Shown: positions 25,701 to 37,700 of the stretch, one piece after another
Numbering within the stretch: the first letter of the stretch is position 1
Layout: each line of letters starts with the position of its first letter
Assembly (NCBI GenBank): GCA_032209605.1
Contig: JASFXZ010000073.1
Span: 248,001-312,000 of the forward strand
DNA: 64,000 nt
Direction of reading: 5' to 3'
Origin: Mactromeris polynyma
Taxonomy: Eukaryota > Mollusca > Bivalvia > Venerida > Mactridae
Notes under the pieces: generated by a model
Told to the model about the DNA's origin: nothing
The model's input: the letters and a program-made list of their open reading frames with translations, nothing else
Databases searched by the model: none
Translations under genes and position numbers: made by a program

Positions 25701-28477
25701 TAGTTGACCACTATAACAGTTTATGTCAGAGTCTTTCGTTTCTCGGGAGATTAAAATTACGTCCGTGTTCTATTGCTAAGCTGTGTGATGACGTGCGGAA
25801 TTTGGTTAGTGCTGTTCTGAATCTGGTCTCTGTTATTGTATTAAGGTAGTCTTCAAAATCGATCGAGTCTTTAAATAGACAGTAAGTATCAAGGCGAGTA
25901 GAATTATTAATTGATGAATACCAATTTTGTTTACATACAATAAATAAATTATATAAAGAATATGATGCATGTTGCGCAATGTGTTTTTGAGTACGATTCC
26001 AATTTCCATTTTTGAAAAGATATGTACCTAGGTATTTAAAGGATTCTACAATTTCAATCCTAGTATTATACAGATAAAAGTCATAATTGGTATGTTTTCG
26101 AAAATCATATTTTTTGTTGTCGTTACATTGATTTTTAAGTTCCATGTACTACAATATAGTTCTATAGACTCTGGGTTGTGTGAGAAAACAACGGCATCGT
26201 CGGCAAATAATAAAAGGAATAGTTATACATCATTAATAGTTAGTATACCGTTTATATTTGAGTTGATATGCGAAAGGATATCATTTAGAAAGAATAAACA
26301 CAATATGCTGCTAGCAGGATCTCCCTGTTTTACACCAATCTTTGACGTTATTTGATCAGATTTCATAGACTTATAGTTAACAGATGATTTGACATTTAAA
26401 TACATTTAAATACATAGACTTCAAAGCGTTGATGAGCTTTGTACTAATATACATACATGACGAATGACAATGATACAATTAGTTAAACATCACGAATAAA
26501 TAACATCAATCATAAACCATAGATTATTATATAATGAACAGTTAATTCAATGGAGGTAATCCAGATGAAGCAAAAAACTACAGAGGAATTACATTAAACT
26601 ACATTATATCAAATATCATGTGACACGTGCTAATCAAATTACCATTACCAATTAACGACCTAATCCCCCGCATGATGCGTGCAGTTAAAGGCGTATCCAA
26701 CAATATATAAAAAAATCGATACAATTTTACTAAATTACATTAAATTCTTTTTTTTCAGCGGAGAGATTTTCTTACAACTTATATTATATTTCATATATTA
26801 TAGTGTAACAACTCCAAGTTTCATGGGGGAAAATTGCTCAGAAACACGAGGTCAGCTCCACAATTTTTAATCCCACAGTATTTAATAATATACCCAACAC
26901 GCAATAACGGACTGAGTGATTTGTTACTTCATAATGACAATGTCTTTTATACTGTGTCCAACTAATCCTTAAATATAACTAGATCCCAATGTAAAGATAA
27001 ATCCACATGCTCCTGTAGGTCCTAAGTTTTCTTTAACTCCAAATTTGCCACAAGTATATGAGAGTCACTGTCTGAATGAAAATATGAAATAAAAATAATT
27101 TCAATGGGAGAGTTTTAAATGTCTTTTTTTTAATAGAAAAGTAATTGGTGTTTTAATGAGTATCGTATATGTTATAGAATAGTAAATATTCATACCATTT
27201 TTTTAAAATCCTAATTCATATTCATACTCAAAAAATATTTCTATCAAAGTAACCTTATTCTTAAATAATGCATGCCATAACAATATTACACAAGTTAGAG
27301 TTTTAAATGTCATTTCGGAACATATTAAATAAAATGATTCTTGTATAAATATCATTTTCTACTCGGAAATAAAAGATAAACAAACACAAATGTACTTCAT
27401 AACAGGATAACAAAACATTTATCATTATTTGAATTTATTATAACATGTAAATATCTTTTTCATAAAGCGGGCCGTTTTGACCGACAATCGGGTCCGTTTT
27501 GACCGGGCCGTTTTGACAACGGGCCGTTTTGACTGCAAACCATATAAATGATAAGACTAAGAGTAACAAGAATAAATTGGGTGTTTAATATTATGTCTTT
27601 GTGCACTACCATAGCTGTTATAGGCCAAAAATAAGTGACATTTCAGGTAAAAAAGGGTCCTTCACTAAAAATATATCCAACTTATTTTCCGAAAACATTT
27701 TAAGTTTAATATCATACCAACATTATTATCCATTATCATAGTAAGATGCTACGAGAACTTATTTATTCTAGATTTATCAACAAAGTAGAAATTTGATGTC
27801 AAACTTGTTCAAATGTTGTCACTGGGCGCTACCATTTTTGTTTGTTGACATTTAAAAGTTAATCCAAGTGTTTTAGACTTTCTTTTGTCTCTATCACCTA
27901 GAATACTGTTTTATGGATCAAAAAAAGTAATAGTTGAAATTATTTAATGAGTTGTTTTTTTACATATTTTCTAAAAAGTCTGAACATTTTAAGTTTTTTT
28001 GTTTATAAATTACATTATTTGTCAATAACAAATAATCTATCTGTATCTGCTCATTCAGACGAACATTTAGATATATAATAATCCATATTGCATTGTTATT
28101 TTACGTAAACAATCTGTGAATTGTAATATGCAAAATCCGCTTAACATGAACCTTAAGGATGAACCACAAATCATGACTAGGTGCAAGAGGTATTACAGAA
28201 AGTGAACACCAGACTGATAAAATCACGTTTTAGTCATAGTGAAACAATACGTACCTTTCGCTCTCCTACTTTGGGCATTTTCTTTGACATTACTTTCGTC
28301 TGCAGATTCGTCGTCCGTTTCATCATGAGCAGTCTCCTTTTCCCGTTTTGGTTCTCCGGCGTTCCAAATTCTTAAAATGTTGCGCATGGTGTAGGACATC
28401 GATATAACTATCACTAAGATCGTCACGGGAATGACAAGAGTCGAGAAGTATTCACTATTTTCCCCAAATAAATCCAT
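22794..28477 (-). CDS. MXRA7: MXRA7-like single-pass membrane protein (two exons)
   Basis: Minus-strand exons 28477-28255 and 23032-22794 join in phase 1 (donor AAAG|GTACGT, acceptor TTTCAG|CACT) to 153 residues. Residues about 13-31 are a hydrophobic transmembrane segment; about 40-70 are Asp/Glu/Ser-rich. The C-terminal 45 residues are a charged helix ending 'QRKQIEDIFKLMEQN' then 'FGATSEDEMVQQMRLYV'. That end matches the conserved tail of vertebrate matrix-remodelling-associated protein 7 (QKEQ..AIFKLM..N...FG..S...VQEQLRLY). The rest of the family is poorly conserved, so orthology rests on this tail plus the N-terminal membrane anchor. Function is not well established. It shares a promoter region of about 240 bp with IVD. 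Confidence 0.8.
24120..24240. repeat. 'ggggt(c/t)gaa-tgtc' tandem motif, intron copy
   Basis: Four to five spaced copies of 'aggggttgaagtgtc'-type phrases follow an AT-rich lead-in ('aatttcagtcacataataca'). The same lead-in and motif occur at the far right of the window (63850-64000), so this is a dispersed element. Confidence 0.55.
25640..26405 (-). pseudogene. Non-LTR retrotransposon reverse transcriptase, 3' fragment (degenerate)
   Basis: On the minus strand, 'SKIGVKQGDPASSI' (26350-26290) is the RT motif before the active site. An in-frame stop follows, then 'LLFADDAVVFSHNP' with the catalytic Ala-Asp-Asp (near 26195). After a frameshift comes 'IVESFKYLGTYLFKNGNW' and the C-terminal 'RTALTKFRTSSHSLAIEHGR' (to 25726). 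The 3' end at about 25646-25680 has a minus-strand AATAAA-like signal and a (TTGTA)n-type tail. It is 5'-truncated and dead. Confidence 0.8.
26545..26620 (+). pseudogene. Inverted 5' piece of a LINE reverse transcriptase
   Basis: On the plus strand the frame reads 'GNPDEAKNYRGITL', the RT motif that lies N-terminal to the piece at 25640-26405. It is on the opposite strand from that piece and on its 5' side, the geometry of a twin-priming inversion. Only a short block is recognisable. Confidence 0.6.
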
Positions 28478-28716
28478 TTTTGTTGACAGTTGATCTTGTC
28501 GGCGTCGTTAGATTTGTACACGCGTGAAATTTGGTATTATTTATTGATGCTGCTTAAGTACTTGATAAATCTGACGACGTGATAGCAATTTAGAATACCT
28601 GATAATTCAATACATATTGATGTATATATGCATAATTTGAAATTAATTTTGGGTGACAATATTTGATTTCCAGTTCACCGCAATTATTGATTTTACTATC
28701 ATAAGCGACATTCAAA
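28478..28716. promoter_or_regulatory. Bidirectional promoter between MXRA7-like gene and IVD
   Basis: Only 239 bp separate the two divergent start codons, so both 5' UTRs and core promoters lie here. No TATA box is placed with confidence on either strand. Confidence 0.5.
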
Positions 28717-31700
28717 ATGGCAGCGTTACGGACAGTTAGTCGATTGTGTAATCGGCTTGTTGCGTATAAACAATGTTGGCAGAAACAGACCAGACTTGTG
28801 TCATATTTTCCAATCGATGATGACATATTAGGATTGACGGATGAGCAGAAGCAGGTATTTTCGCTTGACATTATTTCATCAAAAAGATACAGAGCTTCTT
28901 GCAACTGTTAAAATTCTAAGGTCAAATTCTAGACAATGTTTGGGACCGCTCTGTTAGTATTTTTAATGATGATCATCATCATCTTCAGTAATCACACCAC
29001 TCAGACTGAGTATTCTCGCGATATGAATAAAACACTGAGCACACACAGTAGTCGGAAAAACTTTTTGCAGTTAAAACAGGGCTAGAATTTAACTTTTTTG
29101 TGCACTTGCAAATTTAGCCAGTGCCTAAAATTTCAACTGGCCAAATGTGAAACCAACTAGCCAAAACAATTTTCGCCGAAATTTATAGCGATTCCCCCCA
29201 TCAAGAATCATCAATTAAGAAAAAGAACCGTGGCTATTATTGTCCCTTCTGTCATAAATGTTTTTTTGAAGTGATAAAAGTTTTCTCAAATTGGCAAATT
29301 TAACGTTTTTCTCTTATTCGTCGGCTCAATGGAAAAAAAGGAGGATATTTTGCCAGCCATTTTAGCTGCCGACAAAATATGTTAACAACGGATTTGACGG
29401 GTTCCAACTTTTTATTAAACTTTTTATTAAACTATAGAGAAAGCACGATCGATAAATGAGACGCAGTCTTCTCATTTAAGTTGTTGACGGTTTAAACTTT
29501 TATTAGTTTATAGAGTGAGTGGGCGATCGATAAAACTAGTCGCAGTCTACTCATTATGTAAACATGTATACATGCTGTTGACAACCTGTTGCTATGGGGG
29601 TAATATGGCGAGAAGCAAAAGAAAGGTTAAAACTAGTTTGTTTTACCTTGAACATATGTTTTTATTTTGGAATCCAATCAAATTAAATATAACAGTTATG
29701 TTCTTAACTTAAAATCCACTCGCATAAAATGCCAGCTTAAGAAATCTCAACTCGCATTTTTAAAATACAGCTCGCATTTTGCAAGTGGCGAGTGCTTAAA
29801 TTCGAGCCCTGTTAAAAACATTCATTTGTACACATTGAATAAATAAATAACCGGTTAAAAACAGTTCTCTGTTAAGTGTTTAGATGCCTCCCAGTCTCAC
29901 AAGGGCCGAATGAACCCGTAGAGAGTGAGCTGGCTGACAACTTTTGAGGACAGACGATTCCAGAGATGGATGGATGATGGATAGAAGCTGTGTAAATAGG
30001 CTGATTTCCTTGCCGAAAGCTGGATAAATTGCTAGCTGTGACCCCTTGTGGAGATTCTTGATGGTATAAGTGGGGGGGGTTATGATGTTGACATGGTTAT
30101 GCAATATTTTGTATGGCATGGTCACCCAGGCTGCATTTCTGCGGCACTGGAGGGTTTCCCACTTAAGCTCTGACAACATGTCGTTGATGCTACTAGTCCT
30201 TGAGTAGTAATGTTTGACATAGCGCACTGCCCTACGCTGAACCATTTCAATTTTATAAGGCAGTCTGTATATGGGGCGCAGACGGATGATGAATACTCCA
30301 AGCTTGGATGTGCATATGTACGGTCAGCATTTGCTTTAGCTTTTGGTGGACATGAAGAGATGTTTCTTCTGATAAAGTTGAGTCTGCCTTCTTGGTGATG
30401 TTGTTAATATGATTTGACCATGATAGGTCAGGAGAGATGGATACTCCCAAGGTATTTTGCTGAGTTTGTTGTGGAGAGGGTTTTTCCATGGATGGTGTAC
30501 TGAGTTTGGAGGATGTTACGTTTAGTGCTGACATGGATGACTTCGCACTTTTCAATATGATGTCAATATATAAGCACATGTTTCTGCATTAAGGAAAATG
30601 CAGAACATGTATTTAGAGGTATTGCATCATACAGTAGGTTCGTACTCATTTACAAGTGTCACACAGTCACTGGAAGTGTGGCATTTTTTAACACTAACAC
30701 TACGTTTGATTGGATGAGTCATTCTGGAAATAAGATATGTCATGGCCTATAAAAGACCATAAAATCGGCCAAATGAGTGCCATGCAGGGTCATAGACCCT
30801 TTTTTCTTTTTTTTCTTTTTGATTTTACATTCATAATTATTATACATCAATTATCTGATAGAAGTCCTAACTGGGCCTTGGACTTTGCTTCCAGTTTAAA
30901 GCCAATACTAGTTTTTTATAAGGTTGTGTCATCTATTCCTCAGCAAGGGTTTGAACGGTCGACCTCCATGAATGTCCAACACTTTAAATTTGTTCACACC
31001 ACTTGGTAATCCATCAGTAAAGAGAAAATTAGCTGTTGAGGTTATCATGTCAAATTCTTTCAAACCAAACATTGTTGAAATAAATGTATGATTTTATTTC
31101 CAGCTAAGGGAAACTGTTTTCCAATTTTCACAAAAGGAATTGGCTCCACAAGCAGATGAAATTGACAAATCTAATTCATTTCCAGGGATGAGAGTAAGTT
31201 TCTCTACAGTACTAAAATGACTTAAAATGAAATTGTTGAAAATTGTTTGATAGTCTTTGAATGTATTATGTGGTTAACCTTGCTAAAAACATGTACATTT
31301 TTTGTAAAAGTATATATTTTGCTTTTGGTTTATGATTGGCAGTAAGTAGAACTACAGTTCTTATTCTTTTTGCTCCATTATATATTTGCCTCCTTTGAAG
31401 TTTTTACCTATTGGTGATGTTCAATTATGCTCTCACCTAGAGTGTGACTGTTTGCTGTTGTTTGTTAAGTGAAGCAAAGCCTTATTGAAACACTTTTATT
31501 TTTGCAGGATTTCTGGAAGAAATGTGGAGAACTAGGTCTTCATGGCATAACTGCTCCAGGTACATTTCTTAGAATGGAGTGGGCATAAAGTTTTACTCCT
31601 GTCTGTGCCAAAAATCAATAACCCTTGAAAGGATAAGTGAATTCAATTCATATTGGGCACATACGTATATCCTAGGATAATAAAATACAGATATCAATCA

Positions 31701-34700
31701 CAATTCACCAATTTTTGGAATAGCTACGGCCCTTTCTCGAAACACAAAATTGATTTCCAATCAATAAATCTTGACAAGATGGATGGTTTCAATGCAAAGT
31801 CAGCACATAAGCATAGGATACAATACAGGCCAAGCTTGATTTCAGCTACAAACAACCAAATTTGTGAGGAGTTATCGACTTAAAAAGCGTTTTCCAAACA
31901 TTAACTCATGAAAGGATGGATTCAATTTATATTGGGCACATAAGCACATTGTAATAAAATAGAGGGCTAGTTTGATTTCAGTTACAATTTGCCAATTTTT
32001 GGACAAGTAATGGCATTTTTTGTACTTGAAGAATTGGTTTTCAATTAATCACTCTTGAAAGGATGGATTAATTTAATTCATATTGCTTCAAATTATTTAG
32101 CCTTTACAAACAAAGTATTTGCATTCTACTGAATAGCCCATAGTGGGGTAATTGGTGTCCTATTGACGCATCAAGTCAATATTGAATCTATTTGTATGTA
32201 GAACTGCACTATCTTTTTTAATGGAATAAACATGTTGCTGATAATTTCTAGTTATTTTAAATTTGTTATTGTCAATAATACTCATTGTCAAAGATACATT
32301 ATCAGTCAGTGAAGCTGAGTAGAGCGAAACTATTTTGAAAAGTGGTAATATTATTAAATGATTATTTTTGTGTTTGTGACATATTAAATATTTTGTCAAT
32401 ACATGATTTGCCTTTGGTCTTAACTGTTGCACATTAGAGACTTTATTATAACACATATTGAGCGTTTTGATGCTTCATTTTCATTTTATTGTTGTGTTTT
32501 ACTATTTCAGCGACATATGGTGGTAGTGAACTGGGGTATTTAGAACATTGTATTGTGATGGAGGAATTCTCTCGTGCCTCTGGCAGTATTGCACTTAGTT
32601 ATGGAGCTCATTCTAATCTCTGCCTTAATCAGATTGTAAGGAATGGAAATGAAGAACAGAGAGAAAAATATCTTCCTGATGTATGTATAACATGCACTTG
32701 TATATCATATGTTGACTCATTCAGAAGAAAATGCTGATTTTATCATTGATGTTACTATAGGTTCTACATATCTAAATAGTTTCGTAAAAAGAATTTGCCA
32801 AAGAATACCACTCTTTAACTGGAAATTTACTTCTTTGTATGTGTATTGTCAAATTATGAAATAAATTACATGAATTATTGATTTTTAATCCATCTGGTCA
32901 GACACACAAGGCTAATTCTGTGTTTAGTAGCACTAAATTTTAATTAACCATACTACTATTAGTATTTATTCTACATCTAGTATGAAACAATTTCAACTTT
33001 ATATCTATCACTCTTTATGTATGCTGGGTATTAACCAATACTTTCAACAAACTCGGACCTTTCAGTCAGGAACTCTACCCTATGACCACAGTGACTTCTG
33101 TCGTATATTACTTGTACTTATAGGCAGTGTCACTTCGCTGTCTTTGTTTGGAGCTTCAAAGGATCTTATAAATATCCTTATTAGTTCATGCACATATGTT
33201 CAACATCTCAGTACTTCCTGTGTTTATCCCTACTAGTTGTTATATTCATTGGCTGAGCTGAGTCGGTATGAGTAAATACAATTATTTTAGGCCTTGTGTA
33301 ATTAGTTACCTTTAGGTGTCTACGTAGTATGATAAATGACAGAAATTCTTACACTTGTAGTTTCTTTCTTAGCATTTGCTTTGATTGCATAATGTCTGAT
33401 GTTGTAATTATTTACTTGCAGCTTATTGCAGGAAACACAGTTGGGGCTTTAGCTATGAGTGAACCAAATGCAGGGTCAGATGTTGTGTCTATGAAATTAA
33501 GGGCTGATAAAAAAGGTAAGTTTTGATCTGAGATTATGTTTTTATGTATTAGAATATCCAAAAACACATCTATAATTGTTTCTGTACTTAGTTGAAATAT
33601 TCACAATCATAGTTAATAACATATATTACAGCCTTACTTATTTATAATTTAAAATTTCAGGTGATCATTATGTATTAAACGGAAGTAAGTTTTGGATAAC
33701 AAATGGACCAGATGCTGATGTGCTTGTTGTGTATGCAAAAACAAACTTTGATACAGACAAACCTCAACATGGCATTACAGCATTTCTGATAGAAAAGGTA
33801 AACTTAGGGTAGAATTTGAGTTTCGTTTCTAGTCCGTATGTATTTCTCTTAAGACTATAAAATTTGAATTCAGCAAAGTTGTTAAAATCCTTTCACTTGG
33901 GAAATGCTATAATTTAATGTAACAAACTTTTTGGAGAAGAATCCTGTGTTTGTTTCCACAATATTACATGTAAGTTTTCAGTTACGGTATAAATTATTCA
34001 AGACACATATAGTTCATACCTTCTTGTATGTTAAATGTCATTTTGTAAATTCAGGTGGAGAATGAAATTTTAATGATGTTTGTTCATTTGTTTGTTCTAC
34101 TACTGTTTAAGTGTCAACTGACTTGAATTATAAGTATTTTTATAGATAAAAACAATACATATTTTATAGGGCATGGAAGGATTCAGTACTGGTATAAAAC
34201 TGGACAAACTTGGCATGAGAGGATCAAACACATCGGAATTAATTTTCCAGGATTGTAAAGTACCAGGTGCTTGATATGTTCTAACGTTTTTTAAATGCTA
34301 GTTAATTGTCTTATTGTTCCCTCCAAAAATGTTGCTGTTGCGTCTCTAACAGTGTCGCTTATCCATGCTTAAGTTTATTTCTTAAAATGATAAGCTTAAT
34401 TGATTCGTACTTTTTTATACCTGTCAAAAGTTTAGCATATTTATATATGATGTCGTTGTGACAATTGCTGATAATGGAGTGTTTATTACAACTGAGCAAA
34501 TATATGACATTCAGTTCTGTGGTATAATCATACAATTTCTATTGCTACTTTAAACCACAACTGATTCCTGAAAATTGTTGGTTTGAAGAATCTGGCTAAG
34601 TGGATGCAGTATTCAACTCTTTACAGGTTGATACATATGCATTATTGTTGCTTTATATGTAATATGTGTGTACATGGTGCATTAGTAATAAGATGTGATT

Positions 34701-37700
34701 AGTATTTACATGTACAGTTTTTTATCCCAGTTTCTCAGGTATTAGGGTCAGAGAACCGAGGTGTTTATGTATTGATGTCTGGTCTTGACATTGAGAGGGG
34801 TGTAGTTGCATCAATGCCTGTAGGGTGAGCTTTGTTCTATGATAAATGATAAATAGTTCAGTTGTGTATGGTATGACAAACTTTGGTGTGGCTATGAATC
34901 GGTGCTGCATTTATATTTCATTTATTTCTTTTGGTCTTAATTTTTGGTGAAAATGAATATTACTGTCAGTAGGTAATCAGGAATTTCCCAGACAAAGGTT
35001 TCTGCTTCACTGACACAGTTCTTGCACCTAGGGATCACATTTACAACTGATCATGCGTCCCGAGGGTCCGCAAAAACAATTGTGCTGTCTGCATTTCAGA
35101 TATATTCTTTGTGCTCATTCTTCAACTTTCTTGTTCTTTTCAATATTAAAATTTCTCAATATCACTCCAGCATTTGCACTATTAATCTAGTAGTATTTAA
35201 AGTGCCCATTAAACTGACCTTCAGTTTTTATAATTCCCAAAATGGGTCCTGGGGAAAACCCTGGTTAATGCGTTTTCAGTTGGACGTCATCCTAGTTATG
35301 TCCTGTAATTGTGTCATTTCTGTGATACTATTCCTAATGTTTCTTTCATACAAGTACATGAAATTGTGGTCAAGCTGGAGTCTAATTTACACAGGGTTTG
35401 ATTGTTCTCATTTCCATTTCTCGTGGTCCTTTTGTGCTTGTTTATTGTCATACCATGCAACATCTGTGATATTTATCCATGCAAAACTCATAGCTGAAAC
35501 CATTCATTATCGTATGTTGAAAAGGCAAAATGACAGATGGCAACCTAAAGTTATAATTAGTGTTCTTAATTTCATTACAGTAAGTCAAGTATTAGGTGGT
35601 GTTGGGCGTGGGGTCTATGTATTAATGTCGGGACTAGATGTTGAAAGAGGCCTTGGTGCAGTCGGTCCTGTGGGGTGAGCACAATTTTTATGCCATATTA
35701 AAGCAAATATTCTATTCGTGTATTGTCGACTGATTCAAAATTTCTGTATTTTTTACATTAATACTTTAGAACACTAGCTTCACATACACTTATCTTGAGC
35801 CAATTATTACTGCTATTACATTCCCAAATAATCTCTGTCATAACCTTTTGAACATATTTCATTGAATGTAGAACATTACAGACTGCTAAACATATGTGTA
35901 CACTATTCTTATGACTGAGTTGTTGTGTCTAGCCTGATTATATAATTTATCATTGAAATTTACCATAATTCTGGCGTTATATTATAATTAATACCTTTGG
36001 CCAATACAAATATGTAGCCAGATAGAGTATCTTGTGCAAATTAATAAGTACTGGTAATAATTGCTTGAAAATTTCTCCGTCACACTGTATTGCAATGCTA
36101 GATGCTTGTAGCTCATATGAGTTGGAAAGTATGTTTAGCATTTCGAGGGTTTGAAGCAAAACTGTTTTAACTGTGTTGTTCAAGAAGTTACTACAGTTTT
36201 GTGCCCAAAAATCATCTTGTAGTTAAAATTGTTGAAACCCTCGTAATCAGATATATTGTGTATATGTATGTTAAATACACCCCTCTCACTGTGAAATGTC
36301 TAACTGAATATCAAACATTTGATTTACAATGCTGATACATGGAGACTGACAGTAAATGTGCAAGATCATCTCTTATATTTATATCTGAAATGTTAAATCT
36401 GTTCAAGATCTGCCATATATTCTTTGGTCATTACTTACTGTGACCCATCTTTGACAGCAACCCAATCCAAAGTTTTTTGTATCAGTTTTGTTAAATAACA
36501 CTTTATGTACATCTGTTGGGAAAATTCAATTACTTGACAAGTCTCAAAATCTGAGATTTGTATAACCCAGCAAGTCCACACACCATATAGCCATGTGCAT
36601 GCTTATAATTGATACAAACATATATCAAGATGTTTCAAAAGAAACATATTCCTGGAATGTTTTCAACATTCTAGACTAGCTAGAGTAAAATTCAACTTTA
36701 CTAATACTTCAGCCTTTTTGCACCCATTAGATAAATGTTCCTGGTTTTAACTTTTAGTCAGTGACAAGTTGTGACCTAAGCTGATAGTCCATGTATATTT
36801 TCAGTATATATCACATGTTTGATATTCATAATGCCAAAGTAGATTGCTAAAAAGCACAAACCAATGTTAAACTTGTTCCTATAATGAACTTTGTTCCCTA
36901 TTTCTGCTAGCTTCCCAAACGCTGGGCCATCTTAACCGAGGTGTATATGTGTTGATGAGTGGCCTAGATATTGAAAGATGCGTTCTTGCATCTGGACCCC
37001 TTGGGTAAGTTTGCTTGCCAAAACAGATGCTCTTTTCATGCTTATGATATTTCTTTAATTGCTCTCAATTATTCCAAATATGCTGATGATATTTCTTTAA
37101 TTGCTCTCAATTATTCCATTTGGTCTGCTTCAGAAATGTCATTTTGATCACCATTTAGGTCATTTATCGTTCTGTTTTTATAAAGCCTTTGTGTGTTCAT
37201 GTTATCTGCACACAATATATGAACTAGACCACTCATCAGTCACTGTTCAGTCAGAATTTCTCATGGAAGCAATCAAATACAGGCTTATGTAATTTCAATT
37301 ATTTAAGTCTTTGAACAAGTTTCATCAGCTTGATCTAGTGTAAACATCACACTGTGAGGGTCATTGTTTATCATCATTTCAGTCTATAATAGGGAGAATA
37401 AAGAGTGAAGATATGTGTTTAAGCAAGATATTTAAAAAATAAGTCACAGGACCCAATGTTAACAAATTATGTAAAAGCACTTGTATTCTGAAAAAGCTGT
37501 TTCCTCATCTGTCTTTAGGATACATATATGTTTGAATTTATTGGGAAACTTATTATAAGTAGGTCTAAGTGATGCACTGATTCATGAGATTACTGGTAAT
37601 AATACAGTGAATTATTCAGTGACATGGAAGATATGCAACATTTGTTTGAACTCTGGAGTCTCATATATAATTAGGTGTAGAGAGTTGAATTGGTAATTCA

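Larger units (their letters stand above)
24802..27541. mobile_element. Long-TIR (Mutator-like or foldback) DNA element in the MXRA7 intron
   Basis: Left end begins '..gcagtcaaaacgg' and carries five GTCAAAAC copies (24806-24895). The right end is its inverse, ending 'ccgttttgactgc' (27460-27535). Matching continues inward for more than 200 bp, through 'gatatttacatgttataat' and 'ttttgttatcctgttatga'. The direct repeat ATATAAATGA flanks both sides (24792-24801, 27542-27551), a 10-bp target-site duplication. Long TIRs with a 9-11-bp duplication are typical of MULEs. No transposase is visible; the core holds LINE sequence instead. Confidence 0.7.

Noticed and set aside
24802..27541. CRISPR-like array or bacterial insert because of the regular GTCAAAAC repeats
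   Set aside because: Repeats are mirrored at both ends of one element with a flanking duplication, as in a DNA transposon.
28223..28477. Minus-strand gene as LRRC59, expected beside EME1 by human synteny
   Set aside because: There are no leucine-rich repeats, and the C terminus matches MXRA7 instead.
35022..35678. 218-codon open frame as a separate gene
   Set aside because: Only its last 31 codons (from 35581) match anything, and those are IVD exon 8 version B. The remainder is hydrophobic AT-rich intron translation with no domain.
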